Positions 12,260 through 22,522 of a stretch of 64,000 nt of DNA are shown piece after piece. Each line of letters starts with the position of its first letter. Position 1 is the first letter of the stretch. The DNA is from Desmodesmus armatus (taxonomy: Eukaryota > Chlorophyta > Chlorophyceae > Sphaeropleales > Scenedesmaceae). The notes beneath the pieces were generated by a model. That model was not told where the DNA came from and did no database searches. It saw only the letters and a list, made by a program, of their open reading frames with translations. The position numbers and the translations under genes were made by a program. The stretch lies in assembly GCA_007449985.2 (NCBI GenBank), contig VIIQ02000263.1, positions 23,945-87,944 of the forward strand, in the 5' to 3' direction.

Positions 12260-12547
12260 AGGCCAGTCCTTGCCAAATTACTCCCTCAGCAGCAGCAGCA
12301 GCAACAGCAGTAGCTGGAGGGTGTCATTGGGGTTTGATCTGCTGCAGCAGCAGCCGGGCTCTGCTGCTGGTGCTGCTGCAGTTGCGTGGCCGCGCACGTT
12401 GGTGTGTGGGGAGCCGGAGTGGCTGTTTGTTGATACCACCACCACCCTCCCCCGCAGATCGAAAGCACTACAGCAGCTGCTGCTGCTGCCACCAATGCAG
12501 CACACCAACAGTTCTGCAAGCGCTACCAGCAGCGAAGATACTCTCAT

Positions 12548-12599
<52 letters not shown>

Positions 12600-12802
12600 T
12601 CCACAAAGCGCCGCAAGAACCAGCAGCAGCAGCAGCAGCAGCGCCTGAACGACCCAGAGGTGCAGCAGCAGCTGCAGTCGCTGCTGCTGCGTGCCCCCCA
12701 GCTGATAGCTGTAGAGAAGAGGACCCTGTCAGGCAGGATGGAGGCACTAAGGGGGTGCTGCTGACACACCTACGCACCCTACAGGCAGCACATAACGAGG
12801 CC

Positions 12803-12840
<38 letters not shown>

Positions 12841-12882
12841 CAGCAGCAGTAAAACAAACAGCACTGGCAGTAAAGGGCTGCT

Positions 12883-12926
<44 letters not shown>

Positions 12927-15100
12927 TGCTGCAGTGGGACGACACCTTGGAGGATTTTATGCTGCTGCTGCTAGGCCGTCAGCCTCAGCTGCTGCTGCAG
13001 CCGGCGAAGGTGGTGGCGGCTAGGCATGGGGAGGTGGTGGCACGTCTACCCCCACAGCCGCTGAGCATGCTGCTGCAGCTGATGATGGCACCACAGGTGA
13101 GGGTGGTGATGGGATGTGGGATATCTGTCTTTGGGTGTGTGTGTGGGGGGGGGGGGGGGTGAGCGTGGGTCACCACTTGTCGGCTGACTGTGTAGGCTTG
13201 TTGCGCATGAGGGGTTCATGATGAGGGGTGTGCTGGGGGTTGTGGCAGGGAGGGAGGGGAAGGGGGAGTGGGGGGGGGGCATTTAATGCCAGCACCAGGA
13301 GCCTCCATAGTAAGGAGTTGTGGCCAATTTCCTCAACGCCATCACCATATTCACAGACCGGGACTCGCAGCTTCCTGTTGTAAGGCCTATTGCAACAGCA
13401 TTCTTCAGGTAGACAGAAACAATACATACAGCCACTCTCTGCACACAGTCACTCCAACACCACCAATATGTCGCTCCCCTCAACCTGCCCCCGATCACAC
13501 AAGCTGACCACGTTCAATCAGCGCCCATTCTCACTCACCCACCGCTTGGAATGCCTGCACCACTCACTCCCCTCTTTGTGCCTGCCCCATCTTACGGCAC
13601 TGTACATCACCGCCAGCACTTGTTAGCCTGGCACATGTCCTCTGGGGGGTGAACCCATAACTGGGCCTCCGGGAAGTTTTCTACCCAGGGCCCTGCCATG
13701 CCTGATTCCCCAGATATTGGCCCCCCAGATATTGTCATCCTCTCGCCCCCCTCCCTTGTCTCTAAGTCAGAGCCACTCACCCACCTACCCACCCACATGT
13801 TTGCACGCACACGCTGCTGCAGCTGCTGCTGACGGCACCACAGGTGTGACCCCCCGGGGGGGGGGGGGGGGCTGAAAACACTGTAACAGATCGCAGGATT
13901 GTGCCCATCTATTTTCACTTCATCCCCTCTTCAACAAGGGTGGTGTGTATGCGTGCATCCCCTCTTTGACCCTCTGTGACACCACCCCTGGCCGTCTCCC
14001 TCCTCCCACACCTCCTCCCCTTACACCGCCTAGAACCCCCACCCTCAAACCATCAACGCACCCACCTAACCGCTTACACCCCCCCCCTCTTTTCCTGCTG
14101 CAGCTGCACTGGAGCCACCTTGACTTCTTTCAGCACACAGAGCAGCTGCATTGCACGTCATTGTCAGCCTGGCACCTTACAGCCTCACACAACCCACCCA
14201 GGAACCAACCCACGCATGCACCCTCTTGCCTGTCCTCACCTCTTCCATGACCCCCCCCCTCCCCCGCAGCTGCACTGGAGCCATTAAGACTTCCTGCAGC
14301 CCCCCCCCCCCAAATCGTTCTTGCCCCACCGCACTGCAAGGCATGTCACTGCCAGTCTGGCACCTTGCCCCTTCATCACTCCCACTGCCCTGCCTCCTTC
14401 CCTGACAGTTGCACAATACCCCCCCCCCCCCATCTTGCCTGCCCTAACTGTTCCATCTCCCCCCCCCCCCCCCCATTTCCCCCCCTACCCCAGTTTTCTC
14501 CTGTTGTAGCTGCACTGGAGCCACCTAGACTTCCTGCAGCACACACAGCAGCTGCCAGGCGGCGTAATCATCACCAGCAGCACCACCCCCACGCACCACC
14601 AAGCCACCAACCCTCTTGCCTGAGCTCATATGTTCTCCCCCCCCCCCACCCCCCCACCCCATCCCCCCCCCCCCCCACCCCTCCCGCAGCTGCACTGGAG
14701 CCACCTGGACTTCTTTCAGCACACACAGCAGCTGCCAGGCAACAGCACCAGCAGCACCACCCCCACAGCCCCAGCACACCCAGCACATACGACACCATGC
14801 CAGCACAGGCTGTCCTGCAGGACCCCGCCTCATTTTCCCGCCAAAACCCTCGTTTCCCAGCCTGGCAGGCGGCAGCAGCAGCAGTGCAGGCGGCTGGGCG
14901 GGACTGGCGCAAGGGGTGGGGCTGGCAGCAGCAGTGGGGGGGACAGCCGTCCCCACAGCAGCAGCAGCAGCAGCAGCAGTGGGGAGGACACCTGGCAGGG
15001 CCGGCCTGTCTAGACTGGCTGCAGCAGATGGAGGGGAGGTGGCAGCGGCTGCTGCTGCTGGCTGCCGGCAAGACCTGGATCGCTCCTGCTGCTGCTGCTG

Positions 15101-15136
<36 letters not shown>

Positions 15137-15421
15137 ACAGCAGCGGTGCCACAGGCAGGACCTGCAGCAGCAGCAGCAGTAAGAGGAAGGGACGGCGCCG
15201 CAGCAGCGAGACAGCAGCAGTAGGAGAGGACAGCTGGCCGCCGGTGTCACTGCAGCAAGGTGCAACAGCAGCAGATGGGGCGTTGCCATATGTCCCAGCA
15301 CATAAGTGTGGGCCGCTGCTGTTTGATGCCCCACAGCAGCACATGCAGGCGCTGCTGTTAGGGAAGCCCTCTGGCCTTCAGGCCGCTCTCAAGAACAGCT
15401 CAAGGATCTGGACACAGCTCT

Positions 15422-15475
<54 letters not shown>

Positions 15476-16089
15476 ATGGGGTTAGGGGTGAGGGTGCTGG
15501 CGGCTTCCCCTGGCAGCAGCAGCTACAGCAGGTGGCGTCACTGCTGCCGCCAGCACTAGCGGCGGCTGGCTGGCAACTGCCTGGCAGCAGCGAAGGAGTA
15601 GCATCTCTGCAGGACCCTGCCAGCAGCAGCAGCAGCAGCTGCGACAGCGGCGGCTGCTGGGTGACAGAGGTAATGGCAACGAGGGTGACACCAGCAGCAG
15701 TAGCAGCAGCGGCGGCAAGGCATGCATTCTGGCAGCATCTGCAGGACCCAGGTGTGTTGGCTGATGCACTTGACAGACTAGCCTTCCTGCAACAGCTGGG
15801 ACCTGAAGCAGCAGCAGCAGCAGCAGTGGAAGGCAGCCAGCAGCAGCAGGGTAGTGCTGCCAGCAGCAGCATCGACCCGCAACAGCTGTGGAGTGTGCTG
15901 GCCGCACGAGATGCCGCCTTCAGTGCCCGCTTTCCCGCCTTTTCTTCATGGCAGCGGCTGGCCAGGCTGGTGCAGGGCCGGCCAGCCTGGCAGGATGAGC
16001 TGTATGCCATAAGGGGTCAGCAGCTGCTGCAGTGGCTGCTGCAAGCAAACTCAGCCTGGGACCGACTGGCCTTCCTGACGGCTGGCCAG

Positions 16090-16129
<40 letters not shown>

Positions 16130-17004
16130 GGCTGTGGCAGGCCATCAGCATGCGTGATGCTGTTGCTGCTGCTGATGCTGAGTTTGTGGAGATGTTCCCC
16201 GAGGCAGGGTTTATGTCCTGGCACGCACTGCAAAACCTGCGCGACACATCAGCAGGGGAGCTGCCGGCGGCACAATCCTCTCCTCCACCAGCAGCAGCAG
16301 CAGCAGCAGCGGCGGGTACTGCTGCTGCTGCTGCTCAGGGCGGTAGTGGTGTACAGGGTTCTGGGTCGAGGCGGCGTGGGCCGTACGTTGATGCTGCTAC
16401 AGCTGCCAGCCGTGCTGCTGTGCTTCAGGAGGCTGCTGCACGGTACCCCCCCTGGGGTGATGAGCTGCGTTGTTGGAGCAGTGAGCAGTGGGAGGCTGCG
16501 GTGGTGCTCATGACACCCAGCAAGCTGGCAAGACTGGAGTACTTCCTGCAGGTGTGGGGGGTGGGGGATGGGGCAGTTTGTTGGTGTGTTTTTATGGATG
16601 GAAGGGGGGTGAGGGATGAGTGCGAGATCATGCATGTGAGTGAAGGATGGTGATGGGGCGGCTCACCTTATTGGGGGGGGGGGGTCTCAACATCAGCAAA
16701 CGCCAGACGAGCTTCATGTTAGTCTCTTCTTGTCGCCCAGGGCACCCACACAGATCACGCATGTGTCTGGCTGTTCAGCTTGGCAGTGGACCGTAACGAC
16801 AACCCTCACGCAGCTGTTGCCTCTTCATGTTGCTGAGCGTTGCAGATCACTCACGATGAATGCAGCTGCAACAGTGTCGCTTACTGCTGCTTACTGCATT
16901 GTTGTGCAGGTGTTTGTAGACAGCAGCAATGACACCCCCACCCCTCACCAACAGCACCAGGGGCAAAACAGCGTACTCTCTCCCCTCCTAGACACAACAC
17001 CCCT

Positions 17005-17036
<32 letters not shown>

Positions 17037-17338
17037 TGCCTGACTTGCTGGGTCTGCTTCAAGCCAAGTACCCCCCCGGTGGTGCTGCCGACTTCAGGGT
17101 ATGGCAGGCCCTGGGCACAGCAGTAGCACAGTCAGGGGTGGCTGCATGGGCGGCAGAGTGGAGGGGCCTCAGGGGGGCAGGCATGAGGGGGGTGCTGGGG
17201 CAGGTGGCGGCTATGGGGGGGCAGGGGGCGGAGGAGGTGAGGGGGGCAGCTAAGGCAGAGCGGCTGCAGCAGCTGATGCGACCGGTGGGGGAGGTGGGCA
17301 GCAGCTGCTGCGGCAGCGGGAGTGACAGCAGTGAAGGT

Positions 17339-17389
<51 letters not shown>

Positions 17390-18402
17390 GGGTTTGAGTT
17401 CACAGAAGCAGCAGAGGAGCTGACCTACCCAGGGCTTCTAGAACTGGGCGTCACCGGCACTGAAGCAGCAGCAGCAGCAGCAGCGGCGGCCGCAGTTTCC
17501 TTGCATCAAGGCCCCAGCGCTACTGCATCATCCCATGGCAACGTCCCCGGTTCAAACCTCCCCCCTGGCGTCGCCCAGGCCACTGCCAGGCTGGCGTTTT
17601 TCCAGCGGATGGCAAAACGGGGTTTAGGCAGCAGCAAGGGCGGCTCCAAAACCCCGGCACCCTACCAGAGCCTTGTGCAGCTGCTGACAGCCTCCCATGC
17701 TGAGCTCGTGCAGCATTACCCCAAGCTAGACCTGGGTATATGGCGGCCAGGGCTCATGGTTTTAGTGATGCTGAGGGAGAGGTGCTGCAGCTGCTGAACC
17801 CTCACCTGGGGCTGCAGGCACTAAACCCTGAGCAGCTGGAGGGACTAAAACCCAAGTACAGGTGAGACGTAAAGATCAATATTCCCAGGTGGTTGTTCAA
17901 TCAAACATTTGCCGCTGAAACTTGTGAGACTTGCCGCTTGATCAGAGGATGGGGGCGGGGGGGGCAGCATGGAGCTCAAGAAGTGGTGCGTTGCAAGGGC
18001 TGTTGAACCACAAAATTGGCAACTCACTCAGTGACTGCTGTGGTGTCATGGTACTGTTGCACCACCATTGTGTTGACAGAGGGAGTACTTGGATACATGC
18101 AAGCTCACTAAGACTGTCCTAGTAGATAGGCAAGCAACAGTGACATAATCGCTCAGTTCCGAGCAGTGCGTCGGTGGCAGGTTGCACCAGAGTGTGTGTG
18201 ACTGTGACAGCAACATTTTGCCTGGTCTTGTAGCTCATTACAAAAGCCTGTGGAGCATCACTCTTGCTTTGCTCCCAAGCTGGTTGCCCATATACACTGC
18301 TCCCTGTACCATTAGACGCCCTGGCTTTTCCCGCCACTGAATGTACCGCGTACGTGCCTATCTGCACCTGTTTATGTTATGCTTGACTTCCTGACGCCGC
18401 CT

Positions 18403-18460
<58 letters not shown>

Positions 18461-20364
18461 AGGGAGCTGCTACACAGCCAGCCTCACGTGCTGCTCCACC
18501 TGCAGCAGTTTGCGTCCACCCACCCCTCCTGGCACCGCTCTCTGGCCTCAGCCAGCCCTGCTGCACTGGAGGAGATGATCACCTGCATACAGAGGGACGA
18601 ACGGCTGCAGCGCCTGCAGCTCATGGTCAGGTGTGATCGCACCTCTCTCTCTTGAGAATTGGGGTTCGGGGGCGGGGGGGGGGGGGGGGGGGTAAGGAGG
18701 GGGGGGTGAGAGGGGTGTTTGGGGGGGGGGGGGTGAGAGGGCGAAGGGTGTGGGGGGGGGCAAGGATGTGGCGTGCTGCACTGGAGGAGATGATCAGCTT
18801 CAGTCAAAGGGACGAACGGCTGCAGCGCCTGCAGCTCATGGTCAGGTGAGAGTGTGTGTGTGTGTGTGGGGGGGGGGGGTGTCACACACAGCGTGTGCTT
18901 TGGGGAGGGGGAGGGGTTAGAGGGGGGGGGCAGAATCAGGGCCAGGGCCTTGGACGGAGTGGATGCATGTACAGTATGTGTGCCACACACAGTGTGTTTG
19001 TGTGTGTGGGGGGGGGGGCAATCTGGGCATTTCTCGTCACATGCTTCAGCAGCCGCTGGTTGCTGGGGACGGCATTGCTGGCAGGCTTATAATTGACTTG
19101 TTCTACCCCTCCCACCTTACACTGCACATGATCTACATCACCTTACAACCCTGAGTGGAATGGCCATGAAATGCACTTCAGCAGTTCATCCTGTGGCACC
19201 ATCAGCCTTGGCACTGCTGCCTAGCAGCCTGCCCCCCCTCACATCGGCAGTTGAATAACTGGACCCATTCCCCAATTACTGTGTGGTGCCTGCTGCAGGG
19301 GTGGCTTCCAGCAGTACAACAGCATGCGCAGGGTGCTGACCATGAGTGACAACGAGTGGCACACACGCTACCCCATCGCACAGCAGGTGGGGCCCTGGTG
19401 CTGGTGGTTTAGGTATCAGGGTTTAGGGGGGGGGGTTAGGCAAATCAAGACATGTCTGGGTACTGCCATGTACTACGTGCCTCAAGTTTTGCATGCAGCT
19501 ATACAGCCGGGAATGGCTGACTGCTTGGAGCCTTCGGAGACACGGTGTCCCCAGTTCAACCCTGAAGTGCATGCACGCCTGACAGTGACGGAGACTCTCC
19601 GATGATGGCTCGTGCAATGTGATTTCTTGTGAACGTGCAGAGAGAGGTCCTTCATCACTCTCCACACTTACACAAGAAATCACACTGCACGAGCCATTCT
19701 CTCTGGAGTGCAGCAGGCTGACAGACAGCGCATCATTGATCGGCCAGATGCCTAGGCTGCACATGCCCCCCCCCCCCCCCCCCGCCGCCGCCGCCGCCGC
19801 GGACGCTGCGGAGGGTGTTCCCTGCTGGGAGGTCCAGCTGGCCCGTCAGCCCCTCAGGCCCTGGTCACCAAGGCTGCCCTCCCTGCACCACCTTCGTACA
19901 CCACACACATGGATGCACCCACCCACATGCCCCCCCCCCCTCCAACATGCACGCTTCTCTAGAAGATCCAGCTCGTGGTTCAGGCTGTCACGTTTTGTCT
20001 ACTGGACAGGCTGCCTGCCCCGGTTATGTCCAGCTTGCCCACCCCAATCCCACATAATGCACATCCTGTACCACCACTCACACACCTCAACCCCCCCCCC
20101 GCCCCCCTTGCACAGCTGCATGAGCTGCAGGATGCTGCGGAGGGTGTCCCCTCTTGGGAGGTCCAGCTGGCCCGCCAACCCTCAGGCCAGGCCCTGGTCA
20201 CCAAGCTGCCCTCCCTACACCGTGCCCGCTTCAGGCTGCTGTGGCTGCAGCAGCAGGGCCTGGCACGGCAGCATAGGTCGGCGTTGACGGTGCTGGCACC
20301 CAGCTCCCGGAAGTTCCAGCAGCAGTATCCTGACTACCCTGGCGATGATGCGTTTGCTGAGTGA
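7222..20364 (+). CDS. Large mTERF-repeat protein, probably organelle-targeted
   Basis: Eleven exons: 7222-7273, 7486-8189, 8666-8736, 9544-9636, 10194-10552, 11940-13096, 14690-16551, 16910-17861, 18463-18630, 19299-19386, 20116-20364; most junctions agree in phase. The first exon (MFDLLLTVPRKAIICLP) plus a basic ISRRLIIHLQ stretch resembles an organelle presequence. The next exons spell mTERF-type repeats: MITSHPQ|VLTRPPGALQ, then LVVRRPGVLFLSEQAV...DIQ|ALLGLP, SLLLRAPQLIAVEKRT and LLGRQPQLLLQPAKV. In this family the P-x-L-L helical repeats bind organellar DNA or RNA. The C-terminal half is a separate degenerate repeat (FSARFPAFSSWQRL, FVEMFPEAGFMSWHAL, FASTHPSWHRSL). Long poly-Gln, Ala and Ser runs interrupt both halves. 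Frame breaks near 8.06, 10.40, 12.75, 14.76 and 17.75 kb, mostly in or beside CAG or G runs, suggest sequence error or decay. Family assignment is firm for the N half; target and compartment are inferred. Confidence 0.7.
8431..8463 (+). repeat. Echo of exon 2 3' end
   Basis: GCAGTGTTTGCTGACCTGGA and the following bases repeat the end of the exon closing at 8189 (encoding VFADLQAALT). The copy lies in the following intron and ends in a GGTGGGC donor-like site. Confidence 0.65.
9001..9038 (+). repeat. Echo of exon 3 3' end with donor
   Basis: AGGCACCCAGCTGGCCAGCA...TCTCAG|GTAGGG repeats the end of the exon closing at 8736 (QAPSWPALSK|GTAAGG). It lies downstream, after about 250 bp of G-tract-rich intron. 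Confidence 0.75.
9350..9399 (+). repeat. Echo of exon 4 5' end with acceptor
   Basis: C-tract, CTTGCAG, then a copy of the first 50 or so bases of the exon that starts at 9544 (DPDECLHRIARLADML). It lies upstream of the real exon. Confidence 0.75.
9457..9515 (+). repeat. (CAC)n microsatellite
   Basis: About 19 perfect CAC/ACC units running into a C-tract and then the CTTGCAG acceptor of the exon at 9544. It appears to act as, or to have replaced, the pyrimidine tract. Confidence 0.9.
9741..9880 (+). repeat. Two donor-side echoes of exon 4
   Basis: The exon end ATCACACCCACAG|GTAGGT at 9636 recurs with its donor at 9768 and 9880. Each copy is preceded by a repeated GCAGCAGCATGATCAC and followed by the same intron start (GTGACCAGCAACTGGACAG), so three tandem exon-end plus intron-start units lie in a row. 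Confidence 0.8.
11158..11835 (+). repeat. Five acceptor-side echoes of exon 6
   Basis: Truncated exon starts at 11158, 11325, 11466, 11643 and 11786, then the real exon at 11940. Each has a C-tract, AG, and a version of GCTCTGCTGGGCCTCCCTG...AGGACTGTTGA (ALLGLPALPRTVEE in the real exon). Spacing is 141-177 bp. A second conserved segment (GCATCCGCTGC...CTTGCTACTGCTGCTGCTGA) precedes each C-tract, so the unit includes intron sequence. Confidence 0.85.
13811..13843 (+). repeat. Donor-side echo of exon 6
   Basis: GCTGCTGCAGCTGCTGCTGA and CGGCACCACAG|GTGTGA copies the exon end at 13096 (CTGCAGCTGATGATGGCACC then ACAG|GTGAGG). It lies about 750 bp downstream and is followed directly by a G-tract. 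Confidence 0.65.
14104..14565 (+). repeat. Three acceptor-side echoes of exon 7
   Basis: CTGCACTGGAGCCACCT with GACTTC follows a C-tract or pyrimidine-rich AG at 14104, 14270 and 14510; the real exon starts at 14690 (LHWSHLDFFQHTQQLPG). The 14270 copy carries an in-frame TAA after WSH, so inclusion there would truncate the protein. Confidence 0.85.
18075..18180 (+). repeat. Dispersed 106-bp intronic repeat, copy 1
   Basis: Matches 41595-41700 with no gaps and roughly eight differences in 106 positions, in the same orientation, in an intron of an unrelated gene. No terminal inverted repeat or target-site duplication is evident and flanking bases do not match. A short interspersed element is the simplest reading. 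Confidence 0.75.
18406..18461 (+). repeat. (CTG)n directly before a 3' splice site
   Basis: About 18 CTG units run straight into the AG acceptor of the exon at 18463. The repeat occupies the place of the polypyrimidine tract. Confidence 0.9.
18774..18845 (+). repeat. Echo of exon 9 3' half with donor
   Basis: Copies the end of the exon 18463-18630: both encode ALEEMI...RDERLQRLQLMVR followed by GGTCAG|GTG. The copy differs in a short central segment (TCAGCTTCAGTCAAAGG) and keeps the frame and a consensus donor. A G-tract-rich stretch separates the two. Confidence 0.85.
19605..19697. other. Long intronic hairpin (27-bp stem)
   Basis: Arm 19605-19631 (ATGGCTCGTGCAATGTGATT...) pairs with 19671-19697 with one mismatch in 27, and a 39-nt loop that itself pairs partially. 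It lies in the last intron of the mTERF gene. Confidence 0.7.
19801..19890 (+). repeat. Acceptor-side echo of the last exon
   Basis: After a C-tract and (CCG)n, the sequence GGACGCTGCGGAGGGTGTTC copies the exon that starts at 20116 (DAAEGVPSWEVQLARQP) and continues to a match of CTGCCCTCCCTGCACC. It lies upstream of the real exon. Confidence 0.8.
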
Positions 20365-20512
20365 AGCAAGCTGATGGAGAGCCGCTCTCCACGGCGGGGA
20401 GTGACGTAGGGGGGAAGTGGTAGTGTCGGGTGTGAATGGGCTAACGGCGGCGCCCCGTGTGTTTGACAGTTGTGCAATCGGAGGGCGTGTGATGTTGCGT
20501 AAGTCGTCAAGT

Positions 20513-20640
20513 TGGGTTGCAGCAGCAGGGTCTGACAAGGCAGCACATGTCACCACCGTCGGACTGTACTGGCACCCAGCTCCAGGAAGTTCCAGCAGCA
20601 TTATGCTGACTACCCGGGCGATGATGTGTTTGCTGAGTGA
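20513..20640 (+). repeat. Downstream copy of the terminal exon end
   Basis: Repeats 20244-20364 including GCACCCAGCTCC, GGAAGTTCCAGCAGCA and the closing GATGATGTGTTTGCTGAGTGA stop. The sequence after each stop (AGCAAGCTGATGGAGAGC) is also shared, so the duplicated unit spans the exon end and 3' UTR, about 280 bp. Confidence 0.8.
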
Positions 20641-20737
20641 AGCAGCAAGCTGATGGAGAGCAGCAGGGAGTGACGCAGGGGGAAGTGGAAGTGCCGGGAC
20701 AACATGCCTGGCGACCCAAGCATCGCCACGTACAGTA

Positions 20738-20742
20738 TGTAA
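20738..20742 (+). terminator. Candidate TGTAA poly(A) signal
   Basis: TGTAA about 375 bp after the mTERF-gene stop; TGTAA is the usual chlorophycean poly(A) signal. Another lies near 20867. Cleavage site not identifiable. Confidence 0.35.
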
Positions 20743-22445
20743 CCTCGTTGCAGGGATCAAGGGGGAATTTGTCTCCAGGACAATCTTTGGGGTGCCGCAT
20801 TTTATGCATCCGCACTTCAGCATGACTCTGCCAGAGTCTCGGAGTGCATGATGGGCACCGCCAGGGTGTAACCCAGTGAGTGACGGACTGACTAACACAT
20901 AGGCAAGATAAGTGATCCTGCTGGGAATGAAGCAACTGACAGAGTGAGTGTGACGCACATGCCGTGGCACGATAGCGTTACTAATTAGTTGTAACAGAGT
21001 AATTGATAGTGTGATTGATGCAAAGGAATCAGACTCCAGAGCCCAGGCTGAGAGGAAGCCGCTAGGCTGATATGCCCACACACAGTATACGGCACAACGG
21101 TGCATGTGTACTGCAGGTGACCTTTGCGGCCGTCTCAGTGCTGCAGATGTTGAACCAACTGGCTATGTTACAGGATATGTCTGACAAACAAAATTGCAGA
21201 CTCTGGCAGTAGCGTGATCGCCCTTGCACAAGGCGGTGCTCGGCATGGGGCCCATGTGCTAGACACAACAGGAAGGAAACCCAGAATACAATACAGGCAG
21301 CAGATAGCAAAGGACCGTCATACACTGTGAAGTACACAGGCTCAATCAAGGAGCAACTCAACCCTGGTCATGCACAGCACTGCACCACCGGGTGAAAGAA
21401 AGAAAGAATCCGATACACCCCTTTGTATCGTAAACGCCATAGGATTCCTCCCATTGGCCTCGCATCCTTTGAGGACGGCTCATCACATGCATGCTCGAGG
21501 GCTAAGGCAATGGCACTCCTGGCCCCACTCTCCCCAGGGGCACACCGGGTGGCAACAGACTTAGGAATTATCAACAGGCATGCTTACGCTTGTACACAGC
21601 ACACTCACAACTGGGTCAAGGGGACACACTAGGGGACATACCGCATGTCCCTCAGGTGACAGGGTACTGCATACGCAACGACAACAACTTGCGGCACGCA
21701 CAGCTGTGCAGATGGCACAGCTGACTGAGGCATCACATAGGCATGAAATCAAACTGCAGTTGCTGAAAAACCCAGAGCAGGACTGAAGCCGCCAGCAGTG
21801 CTGGCTTCTATGACAACTTGTTGAAGCAGAACAGCACCACTGTCACTAAGGCATGTCTAACCCTTCACCGTAGCTACAACACCAGCAGGGAATCAGAACC
21901 ACCAAGCCAAGGGCAACACAACCCTTCCAATCAGCTCCTCCCAGCCCTATCGAAACTATCCCTGCCTAACTTGGGGTGCCAAGCTTGCTGCATAAACAAG
22001 GGAGCTGCCAAACCAACCCAAAGAGTATGCTTCCTCGTGGTGCTGCACACTAATCAATACGGGGACACCACAAAACAGAGGCTGCTGCCGAAAGCTTGGA
22101 ACCCAACAACGTCGACGTCTGGCCAGACGTCTGCATTCAGGCTCGGCACTGGGCCGCAGTGACTGCTGACCATCGCCGAAACCTCAGGGCACATCACAAC
22201 ACGCAGAAGCAGAGTGTCGACACTACACGAAAGTAGCGCACCCCTTGACATGTCGACATGGATGCGACCACTGGCCATGTTCCCGAAACGCGTTTCCGAA
22301 ACGCCGACGACGCCCACATCGAACCAACAAACCCGTTCACTCAAATCGACAACCCCACGCCAGTCGACAACCCAGCTTCCTTGCACACCTTAGCACGCTG
22401 CGACGGCTGTGCCCACTGCGCCGCATCCTTGCTCACTGCTTGCCG

Positions 22446-22446
<1 letters not shown>
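20743..22446. other. Stretch without confident gene
   Basis: Lower repeat content, no C/G tracts and only short, unconvincing open frames on both strands. No domain, splice pattern or RNA gene was recognised. Confidence 0.5.

Positions 22447-22519
<73 letters not shown>
22447..22519 (+). repeat. (CTG)n microsatellite, about 24 units
   Basis: Perfect CTG run immediately 3' of the stop codon (TAG, complement of 22523-22525) of the minus-strand gene, so it would lie in its 3' UTR as (CAG)n. Confidence 0.9.
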
Positions 22520-22520
<1 letters not shown>

Positions 22521-22522
22521 TC

